Below are positions 1-10,700 of a stretch of 64,000 nt of DNA, piece after piece. The notes under the pieces are model-generated. The model was not told the DNA's origin, searched no databases, and was given only the letters and a program-made list of their open reading frames with translations. This DNA is from Rheum nobile. Taxonomy: Eukaryota; Streptophyta; Magnoliopsida; Caryophyllales; Polygonaceae. The DNA is taken from contig WOAB01000018.1 in the NCBI GenBank assembly GCA_027886185.1, positions 434,001-498,000 of the forward strand. Direction: 5' to 3'. Within the stretch, counting starts at the first letter, position 1; every line of letters begins with the position of its first letter. The translations under genes and the position numbers were made by a program.

Positions 1-217
1 TCCAAGCTCTTTCAGCGTCAGCGTCCTTCAGTTCATTACGCCAGTTCCCAAAACTGGCATCTTGTTCTCTGTCTCGTGTTTCCAATTCCTGAGTTTCCTA
101 TTCATCAACACTTATGGAAATATTAATAGCAAAAGTGTTTGTCATTATCAAAACTAGAAAAACTGAGGAAGGGAACTAGGTAGGGAACTGGAGTTCCCAA
201 AAGTTTACTTCCTAACA
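1..217 (-). mobile_element. Inverted LTR tip of a Sirevirus-like element
   Basis: This stretch is the reverse complement, with only a few mismatches, of the first 217 bp of the LTR at 6050-6266. It ends exactly at the LTR terminus (TGTTAGGAAG read on the minus strand, position 217). It therefore belongs to a second copy of the same family in opposite orientation, whose body lies left of the window. The abrupt switch at 218 into integrase-region coding sequence suggests that this copy is inserted in element A, or that the two were joined by rearrangement. Confidence 0.85.
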
Positions 218-3103
218 CTGTGCCTCTTGACCATTGACGATCAAACTAATCTCTGGCATCAGCGACTTGGCCATGCAAGTATCAAGATCATCCACAAGCT
301 ACATCAAAAGGAACTTGTTCGTGGTCTTCCCAAAATCAACGCTGAAAAGTCAGAAATTTGTTCTGACTGTGTTCAAGGGAAATAGGTTCGTAGTTCCTTC
401 AAGTCCAAAACAATGGTAAGTTCTTCTAAACCTCTTGAACTCATTCACATGGATCTCTGTGGTCCTATGCGAGTTCAAAGCATTGGCGATAACAGGTATA
501 TTCTTGTATTTGTTGATGATTTCTCTAGATTTACTTGGACATTGTTTATCAAATCTAAGAGTGAAGTCTTTGATAGGTTTAGCGAGCTAGTTCCCTTACT
601 CGAAAAGTCTTTGAATGTATCTCTTCGAGCCATTCGTTCCGATCATGGAATTGAGTTTGAGAATGGAGATTTTCTAACCTTTTGCAGGGAACATGGAGTT
701 GATCATAATTTCTCAGCTCCCTACACTCCACAACATAACGGAGTTGTTGAAAGAAAGAACAGAACCTTGGAAGATATGGCTCGAACCATGCTCATCTCAA
801 GCGGACTCTCTCAATCCTTCTGGGCAGAAGCGGTTAATGCAGCGTGCTACATTCTAAATCGGGCTATGCTACGCCCCATGCTAGAAAAGACCTCCTATGA
901 GCTACTAAGAGGCAGAGTTCCAGACATTGCTCATCTACGAGTCTTTGGCTGTAAATGTTTTGTTCACAACAATGGGAAAGACGATCTAGGGAAGTTTGAT
1001 CCACGGGGTGATGAAGGGATCTTCATCGGATATGCTTCTAGTAGCAAAGCATACAAGGTCTTCAACAAACGGACTAAAAAGGTAGAGGAAAGTATTCATG
1101 TTATTTTCAATGAAAAATTGCCTTCAAAGTCTGTGCAGGATCCCTCAGTTCCCTCAGAAGATCCGTTTCAATGACCAAGTGAAGATTCTGATGATGAAGC
1201 TTCTCCCAAGCGCAACTCCTATCCACATCTCTCCAGCTCTTCCTCACCCACAGTTCCCTCAACTTTGGTTGCACCCAAGGAATCAACATCCTCAGACAGC
1301 ACCCAAGTTCCCTCCAATCATCAAGACGTTGTTGTTACGGCTCAAATTCCCTCCAACCCATCAGTGGAAGTCGATGCCACCTCTCCGGGAATTGAGCAGG
1401 CTCCAGAAGCCGACCCTAATCAAGCGTCCTCCTCAGCTACTGCCCCCACAGACGTTGAGGCTCCGGAAACTGACCTGCTAGTTCCTAACAGAGACAAAAG
1501 AGATACTAAGCACCCAGTCAGGTATGGATTTGAGGATATGTCCTATTGTGCGTTCAATACTTTTCTGTCTCTTATAGAACCCAAGAACATCACGGAAGCG
1601 CTGAAGGATGCTGATTGGATCATTGCCATGCAAGAGGAACTTTATCAGTTCGAGAGGAACAAAGTCTGGAGACTAGTTCCTCGCCCTCAGAACAGACACA
1701 TCATAGGAACTCGATGGGTTTTTCGCAACAAGTTGGATGATTCTGGTGCTGTATCACGTCACAAGGCTCATTTGGTTGCTCAAGGCTATAATCAACAAGA
1801 AGGAATCGATTATGATGAAACATTTGCCCTTGTGGCCAGACTGGAAGCGATTCGGCTATTCATCGCCTATGCTTCACACAAAGGGTTCAAGCTGTATCAA
1901 ATGGACGTGAAGACTGCATTTCTCAATGGCATTCTTCAAGAGGAAGTTTACGTCAAGAAACCTCCAGGATTTGAGGATGATGATCACCCTGACCACGTAT
2001 ATTTCTTGGACAAGGCTCTCTATGGTCTAAAGCAAGCCCCCCGCGCTTGGTATGATCGCCTTGCCCAGTTCCTAACAGCCAATGGCTATCGACGTGGTGT
2101 GATCGACAAGACTCTTTTTATTCTGGAAGTTAAAGGTTAGATTCTAGTGCTCCAAGTATATGTAGATGATATTATTTTTGGTTTCACTAACTTGGCTCTT
2201 GTAGAAAAGTTCAAAAATCTCATGAGCAGCGAGTTTGAAATGAGTATGATTGGGGAACTATCCTTCTTCCTGGGATTGCAAGTTACTCAGAAGGGCAATG
2301 GCATTCAAATCCATCAACAGAAATATCTTAAGGAACTCTTGAAGAAGTTCAAAATGGATTCAAGCAAAGCCATCTCCACCCCCATCTCCCCTACAACTCT
2401 CCTTGCCGCCGATCACACTGGACAGAAAGTGGAAGAGAAGCTTTATCGTGGCATGATTGGTTCCCTGATATATCTAACTGCTAGTAGGCCAGACATTGTG
2501 TTTGTTGTTTGTCTTTGTGCCAGATTTGAAGCTGATCCAAGAGAATCTCACTTATCTGAAGTGAAGCGTATATTTCATTATCTCAAGGGAACTGACGGCC
2601 TATGTCTTTGGTACCCCAAGGATTGCCACTTCAATCTTCTTGGATACACAGATGCGGACTACGCAGGCTACTTGGTTGATCGAAAGAGCATATCTGGAAT
2701 GGCCCAGTTCCTTGGTCCATGCTTGGTCTCTTGGGGATCCAAGAAACAAAACTCAGTGGCTCTATCAACCACCGAAGCTGAGTACATCGCAGCTGCCGCA
2801 TGTTGTTCCCAACTCCTCTGGCTCAAACAACAACTTGCGGATTTTGGTATGTATTTTGGCCCTTTAAAGATCCTTTGTGATAACACTAGTGCAATCAACA
2901 TCTTCAAGAATCCTATGCATCATACTAGGACTAAGCATATTGACATTAGGCATCACTTCTTGGGTGATCATGTTGAAAAAGGGAACATTCTACTAGAACA
3001 TTGTAGGACTGAAGATCAAATTGCCGATATATTCACCAAAGCATTAAATTGAGAACCTTATGAGTCCTTTAGGTTACTTCTGGGAATGATATCCATAAAC
3101 TAG
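218..3103 (+). pseudogene. copia pol: integrase, reverse transcriptase, RNase H (element A)
   Basis: One reading frame runs from 218 to 3103 with no frameshift but four internal stops: TAG 383-385, TGA 1172-1174, TAG 2138-2140 and TGA 3050-3052. Order of domains: HHCC integrase zinc finger (WHQRLGH, then CSDC, about 260-375), integrase core (HMDLCGP, IRSDHG and VERKN for the DDE triad, about 430-780), a variable Ser/Pro-rich linker (about 1130-1500), reverse transcriptase (WRLVPRP to YVDDII at about 2159, to about 2400) and RNase H (YTDADYAG, TTEAEYIA, CDNTSA, then DQIADIFTKALN). At least two of the stops look like C to T changes when set against element B (Gln at 383, Arg at 3050). The protein would process, integrate and copy the element, but this copy cannot make it in one piece. 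Confidence 0.92.
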
Positions 3104-3842
3104 TAGTTCCGGTTGCCTTTACTAGTTCCCTTTCTTTGCCTAGATTTGATCATTTCTATGATTTCATTGACAATATTGTTGATATTTGTTCTTGTGTTGC
3201 CCTCGCATGTCCTGTAATATTTGTTCTAAAGCTTGTTCTTAACTCTCTTGCATGATCACATGATTTTATGATACAATTTGATCTTGACTGCATCTCTTTG
3301 TTGGTCTTATGATAGTCAATTTGATCACATCTATCCTCTATTACAAGCCGAAATGATAATTGACTATAAACCGTCCTATGCCTGACTACATTGTATGATT
3401 CCTTATGATCCCTCTTTAGTCCACACTGGGAGTTGTCTTTGTAGTGTCAAAATTGCCTTCCTCACTTTATGCATATGGGTATGTACTTTTCTTGAGTGTT
3501 GCTTGGTTTCCTACATAAAATATACCCATATATCCCCGGTTCCGTGTCATACACTGAGGAAAGGAACTGGGAATTGTGCTTCAACGGACATATTTCAAAT
3601 TTGAGTTCTGACAGCGTTCGCTTCCCAAGGGCAGTTATTGCACTTATAGTCGGTTGATACTCAGTGATTTCTGAGCATTTTTTAGACTCGATTGATTTGA
3701 TTGCTCTGAAGAAGATTTTATGGGGAGAGTTATTAGTTCCCTTCAGTTGCAGAAGATATTGTGGCCGTTTGAGATATTTATGGGTTCCCTTATTTGCAAA
3801 GATTCAGCAACGGCTATGTTGGATAGAATTTTGCCCAGAGAT
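3104..3842 (+). other. Spacer between pol and env-position ORF (element A)
   Basis: No convincing coding sequence. It is clearly related to 53122-53800 of element C (shared phrases such as CCTCGCATGTCCTGTAAT and AAGCCGAAATGATAATT), so it is a conserved non-coding part of this family. It contains several copies of the AGTTCCC/GGGAACT heptamer that recurs throughout elements A, B and C. Confidence 0.75.
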
Positions 3843-3959
3843 TATATAAGGAAACAAGTTCAACCCTAAAGGGGCACCGATCACAAATTCTCTTTGCTCT
3901 CCACTCACAATCTGCCGTCTCCTCAAAATCTCTAAAGCTTTCAACTTTCAACTGTCTCC
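3843..3959 (+). promoter_or_regulatory. Putative internal promoter and leader of env-position ORF
   Basis: TATATAAG at 3843-3850 is followed by a pyrimidine-rich, C-rich stretch typical of a plant 5' leader, then an ATG at 3960 in good context (CTCCATGG). Spacing from TATA to ATG is about 115 bp. An internal promoter would allow the downstream ORF to be expressed separately from gag-pol. This is inferred from sequence only. Confidence 0.45.
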
Positions 3960-5495
3960 ATGGATTCCGGTCTACCAAACCTCATCGGCGATGAGCTCGC
4001 TATTCTGGAGGCTTACCGAAAGCAGAAAGTCACACCCTCCTTCTCCCAAGTAGCTTCACCAGCAAAGACCACGTTTGTGGTGCCCACACCTGTGACGAAT
4101 CCTGCTCGATGGACGCCACCGCCGGTACCTGAGGCCCAAAAGTCTGAATCTGCCTCGTCTGAGCACACTCCGTCCAAGCCGGCCTCCCCTACACCAACAA
4201 AAGAGGATTCTCACCACTCCTCTCCTTCACAAGGGGTCGCACCGATTGATGTGGAACTGCTCCCCACATCGACGACATCCCTGAAGCTCCCTAGCGACTC
4301 TCAGTCGGTGGCCGGTCGTGTCAAACGCCGTGCCTCCAAAGGTGGTCATGGCATCCCCTCTCTTCATCTAGAGGATGCCCCTCCTGCCAAGAAGGCGAAG
4401 CTCACCAAGGCTGCCAAAGGAAAGCAGCCTCAATCTCAGCAAGCCTCTCCATCATCCCAAGTTCCCTTTCAGGTGGCACCGGCTCTCGCCTCTCGCCATA
4501 TTCTGGAGCCCCTCATTGTTGGCGAGGAATTCTGGGCCACTGCTGATGATGAAAGTGTCTCCGCCGCCCACGTCAAACTTCAACTTCAAGGGTGGGACAC
4601 ACTGGTGCCAGAGCCATTTGCAGTCAATGAGGATATGGTGCGTCTCTTCTACCAGAATATGCAGTTCGTCGCCGCCAAGGACGATCAGCCTGTGAACGAC
4701 GCCATCCTCACCTGGGAAGGTAATCTGATTCCCCTCTCTGCTGCTGTGATTGGGTCTGTGCTGGGGCTCAACACGGGTGAAGGCTTTGGCGTCATCGTCA
4801 AAAGGAACTGGCCATCAAAGCGTAAGCAGGCCATCCTCAAAACTGTCTTTGATGGTAACTTTCCATCTAAGGGCCCCTTGCTTACCAAATATTTAAGCCT
4901 TGATAAGAAGATCCTCCACACCTTTCTCATCAAAAACATCATACCTCGTCAGGAGAAGAGGGACACAGTGTTGGTCAGTGACGTTGTGCTTATGGAGAAG
5001 CTTATTATGGGAGTTCCCATCGACTTGCCCCACATCACCCTAGCCCACATGCAGTTCTGTAAGGGCCACTCTACACATGCCCTTCCTTACCCATACCTCA
5101 TCAAGAAGATTTTGAGCCGCCTTGGTCTTTATCCCACTGATGTTGAGGAAACACAGTTTTCTCGCCTCCTAACCATGACCACGGTTAGGAGTTTGGTGCA
5201 TAAGGCTCATGTGGATGAAGAGTCTGACGCAGAGAAGAAAAAGGAAGAGTCCTTGCCTGGCCAATCTGATCCCCGCCTGGTTCCCGACACCCATGTTATT
5301 CTGAATAGCTTGGGTCACATTGAAACTGCTCTGCTTGATGGTTTTGACAAGGTGGTTGCCGCTGTTGAAAAAGGAAGCAACTTCACCAATGAAATGGTGG
5401 TGGAGTTGTGGAAGACGTATGCATCCCTTGTGGAGGAAATTGCAAAGTTGGTGAACCGCAAGCTTGCTGAAGACAAGGCGAAGGCGCAGAAGTAG
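3960..5495 (+). CDS. Env-position ORF of element A (plant transposon protein domain)
   Basis: An uninterrupted 511-codon ORF lies between pol and the 3' LTR, where Sireviruses carry their so-called env-like gene. Residues 1-175 are low-complexity Pro/Ser/Thr/Lys-rich with a basic patch (PPAKKAKLTKAAKGK) resembling a nuclear signal. Residues about 180-410 form a compact domain with RLFYQNMQF, IPLSAAVIGSVLGL and TVRSLVHKAHVD. This resembles the 'putative plant transposon protein' domain often found in plant elements (recalled, not searched). The C-terminal 90 residues look helical. I see no signal peptide or transmembrane helix, so a fusion-protein role is not supported by the sequence. It is intact although pol upstream has four stops. 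Its function is unknown. The start was chosen as the first ATG after the TATA box, in good context. Confidence 0.72.
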   Translation: MDSGLPNLIGDELAILEAYRKQKVTPSFSQVASPAKTTFVVPTPVTNPARWTPPPVPEAQKSESASSEHTPSKPASPTPTKEDSHHSSPSQGVAPIDVELLPTSTTSLKLPSDSQSVAGRVKRRASKGGHGIPSLHLEDAPPAKKAKLTKAAKGKQPQSQQASPSSQVPFQVAPALASRHILEPLIVGEEFWATADDESVSAAHVKLQLQGWDTLVPEPFAVNEDMVRLFYQNMQFVAAKDDQPVNDAILTWEGNLIPLSAAVIGSVLGLNTGEGFGVIVKRNWPSKRKQAILKTVFDGNFPSKGPLLTKYLSLDKKILHTFLIKNIIPRQEKRDTVLVSDVVLMEKLIMGVPIDLPHITLAHMQFCKGHSTHALPYPYLIKKILSRLGLYPTDVEETQFSRLLTMTTVRSLVHKAHVDEESDAEKKKEESLPGQSDPRLVPDTHVILNSLGHIETALLDGFDKVVAAVEKGSNFTNEMVVELWKTYASLVEEIAKLVNRKLAEDKAKAQK

Positions 5496-6049
5496 TTTGG
5501 TGCAGTGATCAGTTTCCTACTCAGTGACACGGAACCTTAGTTCCCTAGGATCTCACTTCCATATATTGATCCCTTTTTGTATGTCTCTGAGTGTTATGTT
5601 TATTTTGTCTATGTTATCTGTGATCTCCTTATGTTTAATGAAATTTCTGTGTTCCCTGCAATTGTTCTGATTTGCTTTCAACTTTTATTACAGTGCCATT
5701 TCTCTAGAGTTCATCATTAGTCTTCGTGTCACTCTAAATTCTCTTTGTTCTTCATTTAACTGACTCTTTTCGATGATGTCCAAAGGGGGAATGAACTTGG
5801 CAATCTGGAACTAATAGGATGAAAGGAACTCTGAACTGGTTGTTCCTTTAAGGGGAAATTAAGGAACTTTGAACTGGTTGTTCCTTTAAGGGAGAATTAA
5901 GGAACCTGGTTTGTTGTTAAGGGGGAATATGCAATTCACTAATGATTATTCTACATCTAGTTATGTTATATTTTTTTCTCATATATCATTCATGTCTATT
6001 TTCGATATGTCAGGTTCTACATGTTTGTCATCATCAGAAAGGGGGAAAT
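5496..6049 (+). other. 3' spacer with repeated polypurine tracts (element A)
   Basis: Purine runs with AGGGGGA or near variants occur at about 5783, 5850, 5888, 5920 and 6037-6049. The last (GAAAGGGGGAAAT) abuts the LTR and is the expected plus-strand primer site. Between 5815 and 5930 a 46-bp block (GAACTGGTTGTTCCTTTAAG core) is repeated about 2.5 times. Multiple polypurine tracts are a described Sirevirus feature. Confidence 0.75.
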
Positions 6050-6901
6050 TGTTAGGAAGTGAACTTTTGGGAACTCCAGTTCCCTACCTAGTTCCCTTCC
6101 TCAGTTTTCCTAGTTTTGATAATCACAAACACTTTTGCTATTAATATTTCCATAAGTGTTGATGAACAGGGAACTCAGGAATTGGAAACACGAGACAGAG
6201 ACTAAGATGCCAGTTTTGGGAACTGGCATAAGGAACTGAAGGACGCTGACGCTGAAAGAGCTTGGAACAAGAGATGAAGGGCAGCGGCGATCCGATTAGG
6301 GTAGATCTTTACTTGGAGAGAGAAGTTAAAGATTATCCTGTTTCCATATTATCTTAGGAGTTAAAAGTATATCTTTTATGAAAACGAAAAAGTGTAAAAT
6401 CGTGGAAGATTATATTTGGTAACAAATGTTATCTTTCCGATTACTTTTTGATTATTTTATTTGTGTAATTCAGTTGTTGGAGATTCTGTTCTTCCATCAA
6501 CCTAGTTACATAAATAGAGTAATTAAACTCTCTCACAATTACGCATTCACTCACATTGCTTACGAAGAAGAAGAAAACAGAGCTTAGTTCTTTGAAGAAG
6601 AATTGTAAGTCGCTTGCTTGTTTGTGTGCTTGATTTGGTCGAACTAGGTAGAGAGTCCTTAGTGTGTCTAAGACTTTAATCTGTGTGTTCTATCCTAGTT
6701 GATTGTAATCGAAGCATTAATAAAAGTAGACTTTGAAATCCTCTTGAAAGAGAGGTAGTGGGTTTTATCCTGGATAACTAGTTGGTTATCAAAGGTTCTC
6801 ACTCTAAGGAACTGGACTTGATTCTGTTATTGTTTACTTATTCCGCTGCTAAGGAACTGGGAGTCCAGTTCCCTTTGATTGCTAACACGTACGATCCTAC
6901 A
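6050..6901 (+). repeat. 3' LTR of element A (852 bp)
   Basis: It starts TGTTAGGAAG directly after a polypurine tract and ends CGATCCTACA, giving TG...CA ends. The same termini bound the LTRs of element C (50405-51281 and 54365-55229). It contains a dense cluster of AGTTCCC/GGGAACT motifs in its first 200 bp. The right flank is AATGT; the matching 5' target copy is outside the window. Confidence 0.9.
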
Positions 6902-7734
6902 AATGTACTACTCGGTCCATGTCATTTATGAACTGATCTAGACCATTGGATCAATTTAATGTGTAAATGGAGTTTGTTTAGACGCATTTATAATTTTGTG
7001 GATAAGTACGTCAAAAACTAAAAGAACATAAATCGTTGAATTGTTTTGAATTAATGATTGAGATAAAAGTTTCATTAAAAGAGGTAATGTGCATACATAT
7101 TCTTCGTTAATGATATTTTTGTAAATAAAAGAACAATTTTTATTAAAATAACTTGTATGTCACTGTGTGTGCATCCCAAGTCCCAACGCATGAGAATGTG
7201 CAACACATAGATAATGTGCATATCTTTATTGAAAAGACTTGGTTTTTAAAGTATGTGTGTTATATGTACATCAAATTGAATGGAGGATATGTGTCTTAGT
7301 GCATGAGAAATGTGCATCGTTGTTCACTGCTTCATTAAAAAGACTTAGTTTTTGGAAGATGTGTGTTATATGTGCGTGTGTCGTCGTACTTGGGTAGTGT
7401 GCGTCGTAGACTTGTAGTGCACAAAAGATGTTGATCGCTTCATAACAAAGACTCAGTTTAATTAGGTCCAATCAACACCCGTCAACTAATGGTTAATGAG
7501 CTTGCATCATGTAATTTTGTTAATCCAACCTTCTGAACGTAATTTACAAGACAAACACACAAGTCCTTCCTTACACTACATACGCTCAAATTTCACAAAA
7601 TTAAAATAACACTTCTGCAAACACACCGATTCAAGCTATTCGCGACTTTGCACCCATATCTTACAAGAACACACAAACAAATTAAATACCGAACGATCAC
7701 ATCACAGCTAGGTTTCCTTATTTCCAGGCTTTAG
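6902..7734. other. Intergenic, downstream of the receptor-like kinase
   Basis: AT-rich, no gene seen. Two diverged direct repeats about 106 bp apart (around 7228 and 7334, both with AAAGACTT and a GTGTGTTATATGT block) suggest an old tandem duplication. The 3' untranslated region of the kinase gene probably occupies part of 7500-7734 on the minus strand, but I cannot place a poly(A) site with confidence. Confidence 0.5.
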
Positions 7735-10700
7735 CTAGCGAGGACGTAGATCATCAAATTGCGTACTACTCGGAGAATCATAAATCCCAAGCCGAGAAGT
7801 TTGGTCACTAAGAATACTTGTACGAGGACTACGAAAGAAGCTCGAAGGTGCAGAGGGATATGGTATTTCAAGGGATTGGTTTTCGAGCATGCCAACTACT
7901 AGTCGTATAGTTGGTCTCGTTGTTGCATCGTCTTGAACGCATAACATGCCTATTTGAAGGCATCTTTCTGCTTCAGCTTTCGAGTAGTTGTGTTGCAGAG
8001 TTGGATCTACTAGCCTTTCAATTGCTCTTTCATTCCAAATCCCCCATGCCTGCGACAAGATTTAATATATATTATATTAAATGATGTGTGTTAGTTCAGA
8101 TAACGATGAATGTGTTTCATGTGCAGTGGAATATTAAAACAATAAGATGATAATAGTGAGATCAAATCCTCCACTCCCTTCTATGCTCTCTTTTATGTTT
8201 CCTCTATGTTGATTTATTTATTTTATACTCTAAATCCTAAAATATATACCCTATATCCTAAATACTAAATCTAGAGCCCTATATCCTAAATCTTAAAATC
8301 CTAAACTCTAAATTTTAATACTTAAATCTTAAATTATAGACCCTAAATCTTAATTATTATTCCTAATTTAAGGTTTAAAATATAAAATAATTAAATAAAA
8401 CCTAAATAAAGTATAAAATGGTGTAGAACTAGGGAGCAGTAGTGACATCATTCCTTAAAAAGGATACTTAATCAACCAATTAACTAATTGATCAAGAAAG
8501 GTGCATGCATGATAAAGATGTTGAGCCATACATGATGTAGAAGTCCATCCCCATTGGCCGAGTCATAAAATTGGCTAATACTTTTACCGCTTATAATTTC
8601 TAGAATAATAACTCCAAAGCTATAGATATCCGACTTGATAGAAAATCTCCCTGTCATTGCGTATTCAGGTGCCATATATCCACTAAAAACAACAACATAA
8701 ATGTTAGATGTAGGGAGAGAGATATCTTTAAATTCAAGTTTGAGGTTAATTAAGCTCACTATGTGCCACCAATTCTAGAAGTATTTCCCGTGGTTTCATC
8801 GATCTTCACTAGCTTTGCCATTCCAAAATCCGCGATTTTAGGATTCATCTCGTCGTCGAGCAAGATGTTGCTAGATTTAAGATCTCGATGTACAATGGTA
8901 AGCAAGGAATCAATATGAAGATATCGAAGTCCCCGTGCGATTCCTTCTATGATTTCGTATCGAGTTCTCCAGTTTAACTTGAAAGACTTGGTAATATCTG
9001 TACGTATACAAATCTTTAAAAAATAATCACAACATAATTTCTTCGTAGGTGAAAGGAGATGCTCAAGACTTAGGCAAATAAATATGCATAAATAGTTGCT
9101 TAATTCGTACCGAAAAAATTTATCGAGACTTAGGTTAGAGAGGAACTCATAAACCAGAATCCTTTCTTCATTTTCAACGCAATACCCAATGAGTCGAACC
9201 AAATTTCTATGTTGAAGTTTTGCCACCACCGCAACTTCTGTCTTGAACTCTCTAACCCCTTGGTGCGAGTTTCTTGATAGCCTCTTTATAGCTACCACGT
9301 GTCCATTCGGAAGTATACCCTGCATAATTAATTCAATACTCTTTTTTTTTTTATTTTTGTTAAGAAAATATTTGTCATTTTAGAGTATTATATATTTATT
9401 AAAAAATTACAAAATATGCTATTAAAAATTACATATATTGATATTTTTTATGTATTTTTTTATTCATTAGTTTTAAATAAAAAGACTAATTATTAAATTA
9501 TATATTTTCTAAAAACAATTATAGTATTGTAAGTTATGATTGCATTCCATAACATAATTAATACAGCCACACACAACATCATGATCTGTTTTGTGAGAAA
9601 ATTGGCAATCCCTTGTGTGTGTTTTTTTTTATATCATTTGGATATGTTTTTAAGAGAATTCATATTGGCGATTTTATGGATTTTTAAATATAATTAAGAA
9701 GACGATATATTTTTTATCTTAGGATGAAAGTCTTTTTACAGTAAGTGTTTTTATTACAAAAATAGGAAATTCTATTATAAAAATGTAATAACAAAATTAA
9801 TTCATCTTTTTCTAGTTCAATAAGAGATTCACTATTGTGAATGGTTGGAATAATCAATTACCTTATAGACACTGCCAAATCCACCTTCGCCCAGCTTATT
9901 CGCAAGGGAAAACTTGGTTGTTGCCTCCTCCATCATCCTAAAGCCAAAGCATTCTATATTTCCGATCTCTGGTTCGTCACGGACGACGTCTAGCACCATT
10001 AGATAAGTTGATAATTACAATCTAGCTTGCTATTACTAATTAAATACTCCGTACTAACTAGGGAATTATAAAAGACATATAATCTATACAAATTGAGCTG
10101 ACTCTTTTACCTTTATTTTTGTGCTGTTGCGTCGGAGAAGATCTTTCATCATTCCTCTTTCTATACAAACAAAACCATATGCCAAACGAAACACCACACA
10201 AAACTAATATAGATCCCGCTCCAGCAGCCACAGGGACAACTATTCTCTTTGAGCCCTTCCCTACAAAATTGCAGGCCATGTTTAATAATTATATACATAT
10301 CAACTCCACGGTAAAATATAACTTCATTTGTGAATTGTGATGAAAAATATAATAGAGATTATTACTGATATATATATATATATATATATATGTCAAAATA
10401 AACTCGATCCCCGCCTTAGAAGTGGGACTAGAAAGCTTGCTATATATGTTTGTTTGGAGGGCTACTTATCCTATAACCATTTGTGATACTACAAAAAGCT
10501 TATGTGAACTAGCACGGTGGACACCTAAATAAACGGGTGTATATAGCTTTTTCAGTCTCCTTATAGTCAAGCCCAACAATTTATAACTGATGACTCTTTG
10601 ATACCAAGTGAAAATCCATTGGTCGGTAGACCGTGAAGAAAAACATACGAGTGTCCATGCGCACATACATCTATTATATAAACCTAATGAGATTTCATCC

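Larger units (their letters stand above)
218..6901 (+). mobile_element. Ty1-copia Sirevirus-like element A, 5' part outside the window
   Basis: Order on the plus strand: pol from the integrase zinc finger to RNase H (218-3103), spacer, env-position ORF (3960-5495), spacer with several polypurine tracts, 3' LTR (6050-6901). The 5' LTR, gag and protease are not in the window. Integrase before reverse transcriptase defines Ty1-copia. The YVDDIIFG reverse transcriptase motif, the extra ORF after pol, the repeated polypurine tracts and an LTR near 850 bp are established traits of the Sirevirus (SIRE/Maximus) lineage. Assignment to that lineage is my inference. Confidence 0.85.

Noticed and set aside
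3960..5495. Viral-type envelope glycoprotein
   Set aside because: Position fits the so-called env-like gene, but no signal peptide, transmembrane helix or Cys-rich ectodomain is visible.
8200..8425. Interstitial telomere array
   Set aside because: CCCTAAA units are degenerate and mixed with other AT-rich units; no run of perfect telomere repeats.
10369..10640. Possible copia LTR with primer-site-like TTGGTATCAAAG on the minus strand in CRK intron 1
   Set aside because: No LTR termini, target duplication or second LTR can be found; the match is only to part of the primer-site motif.
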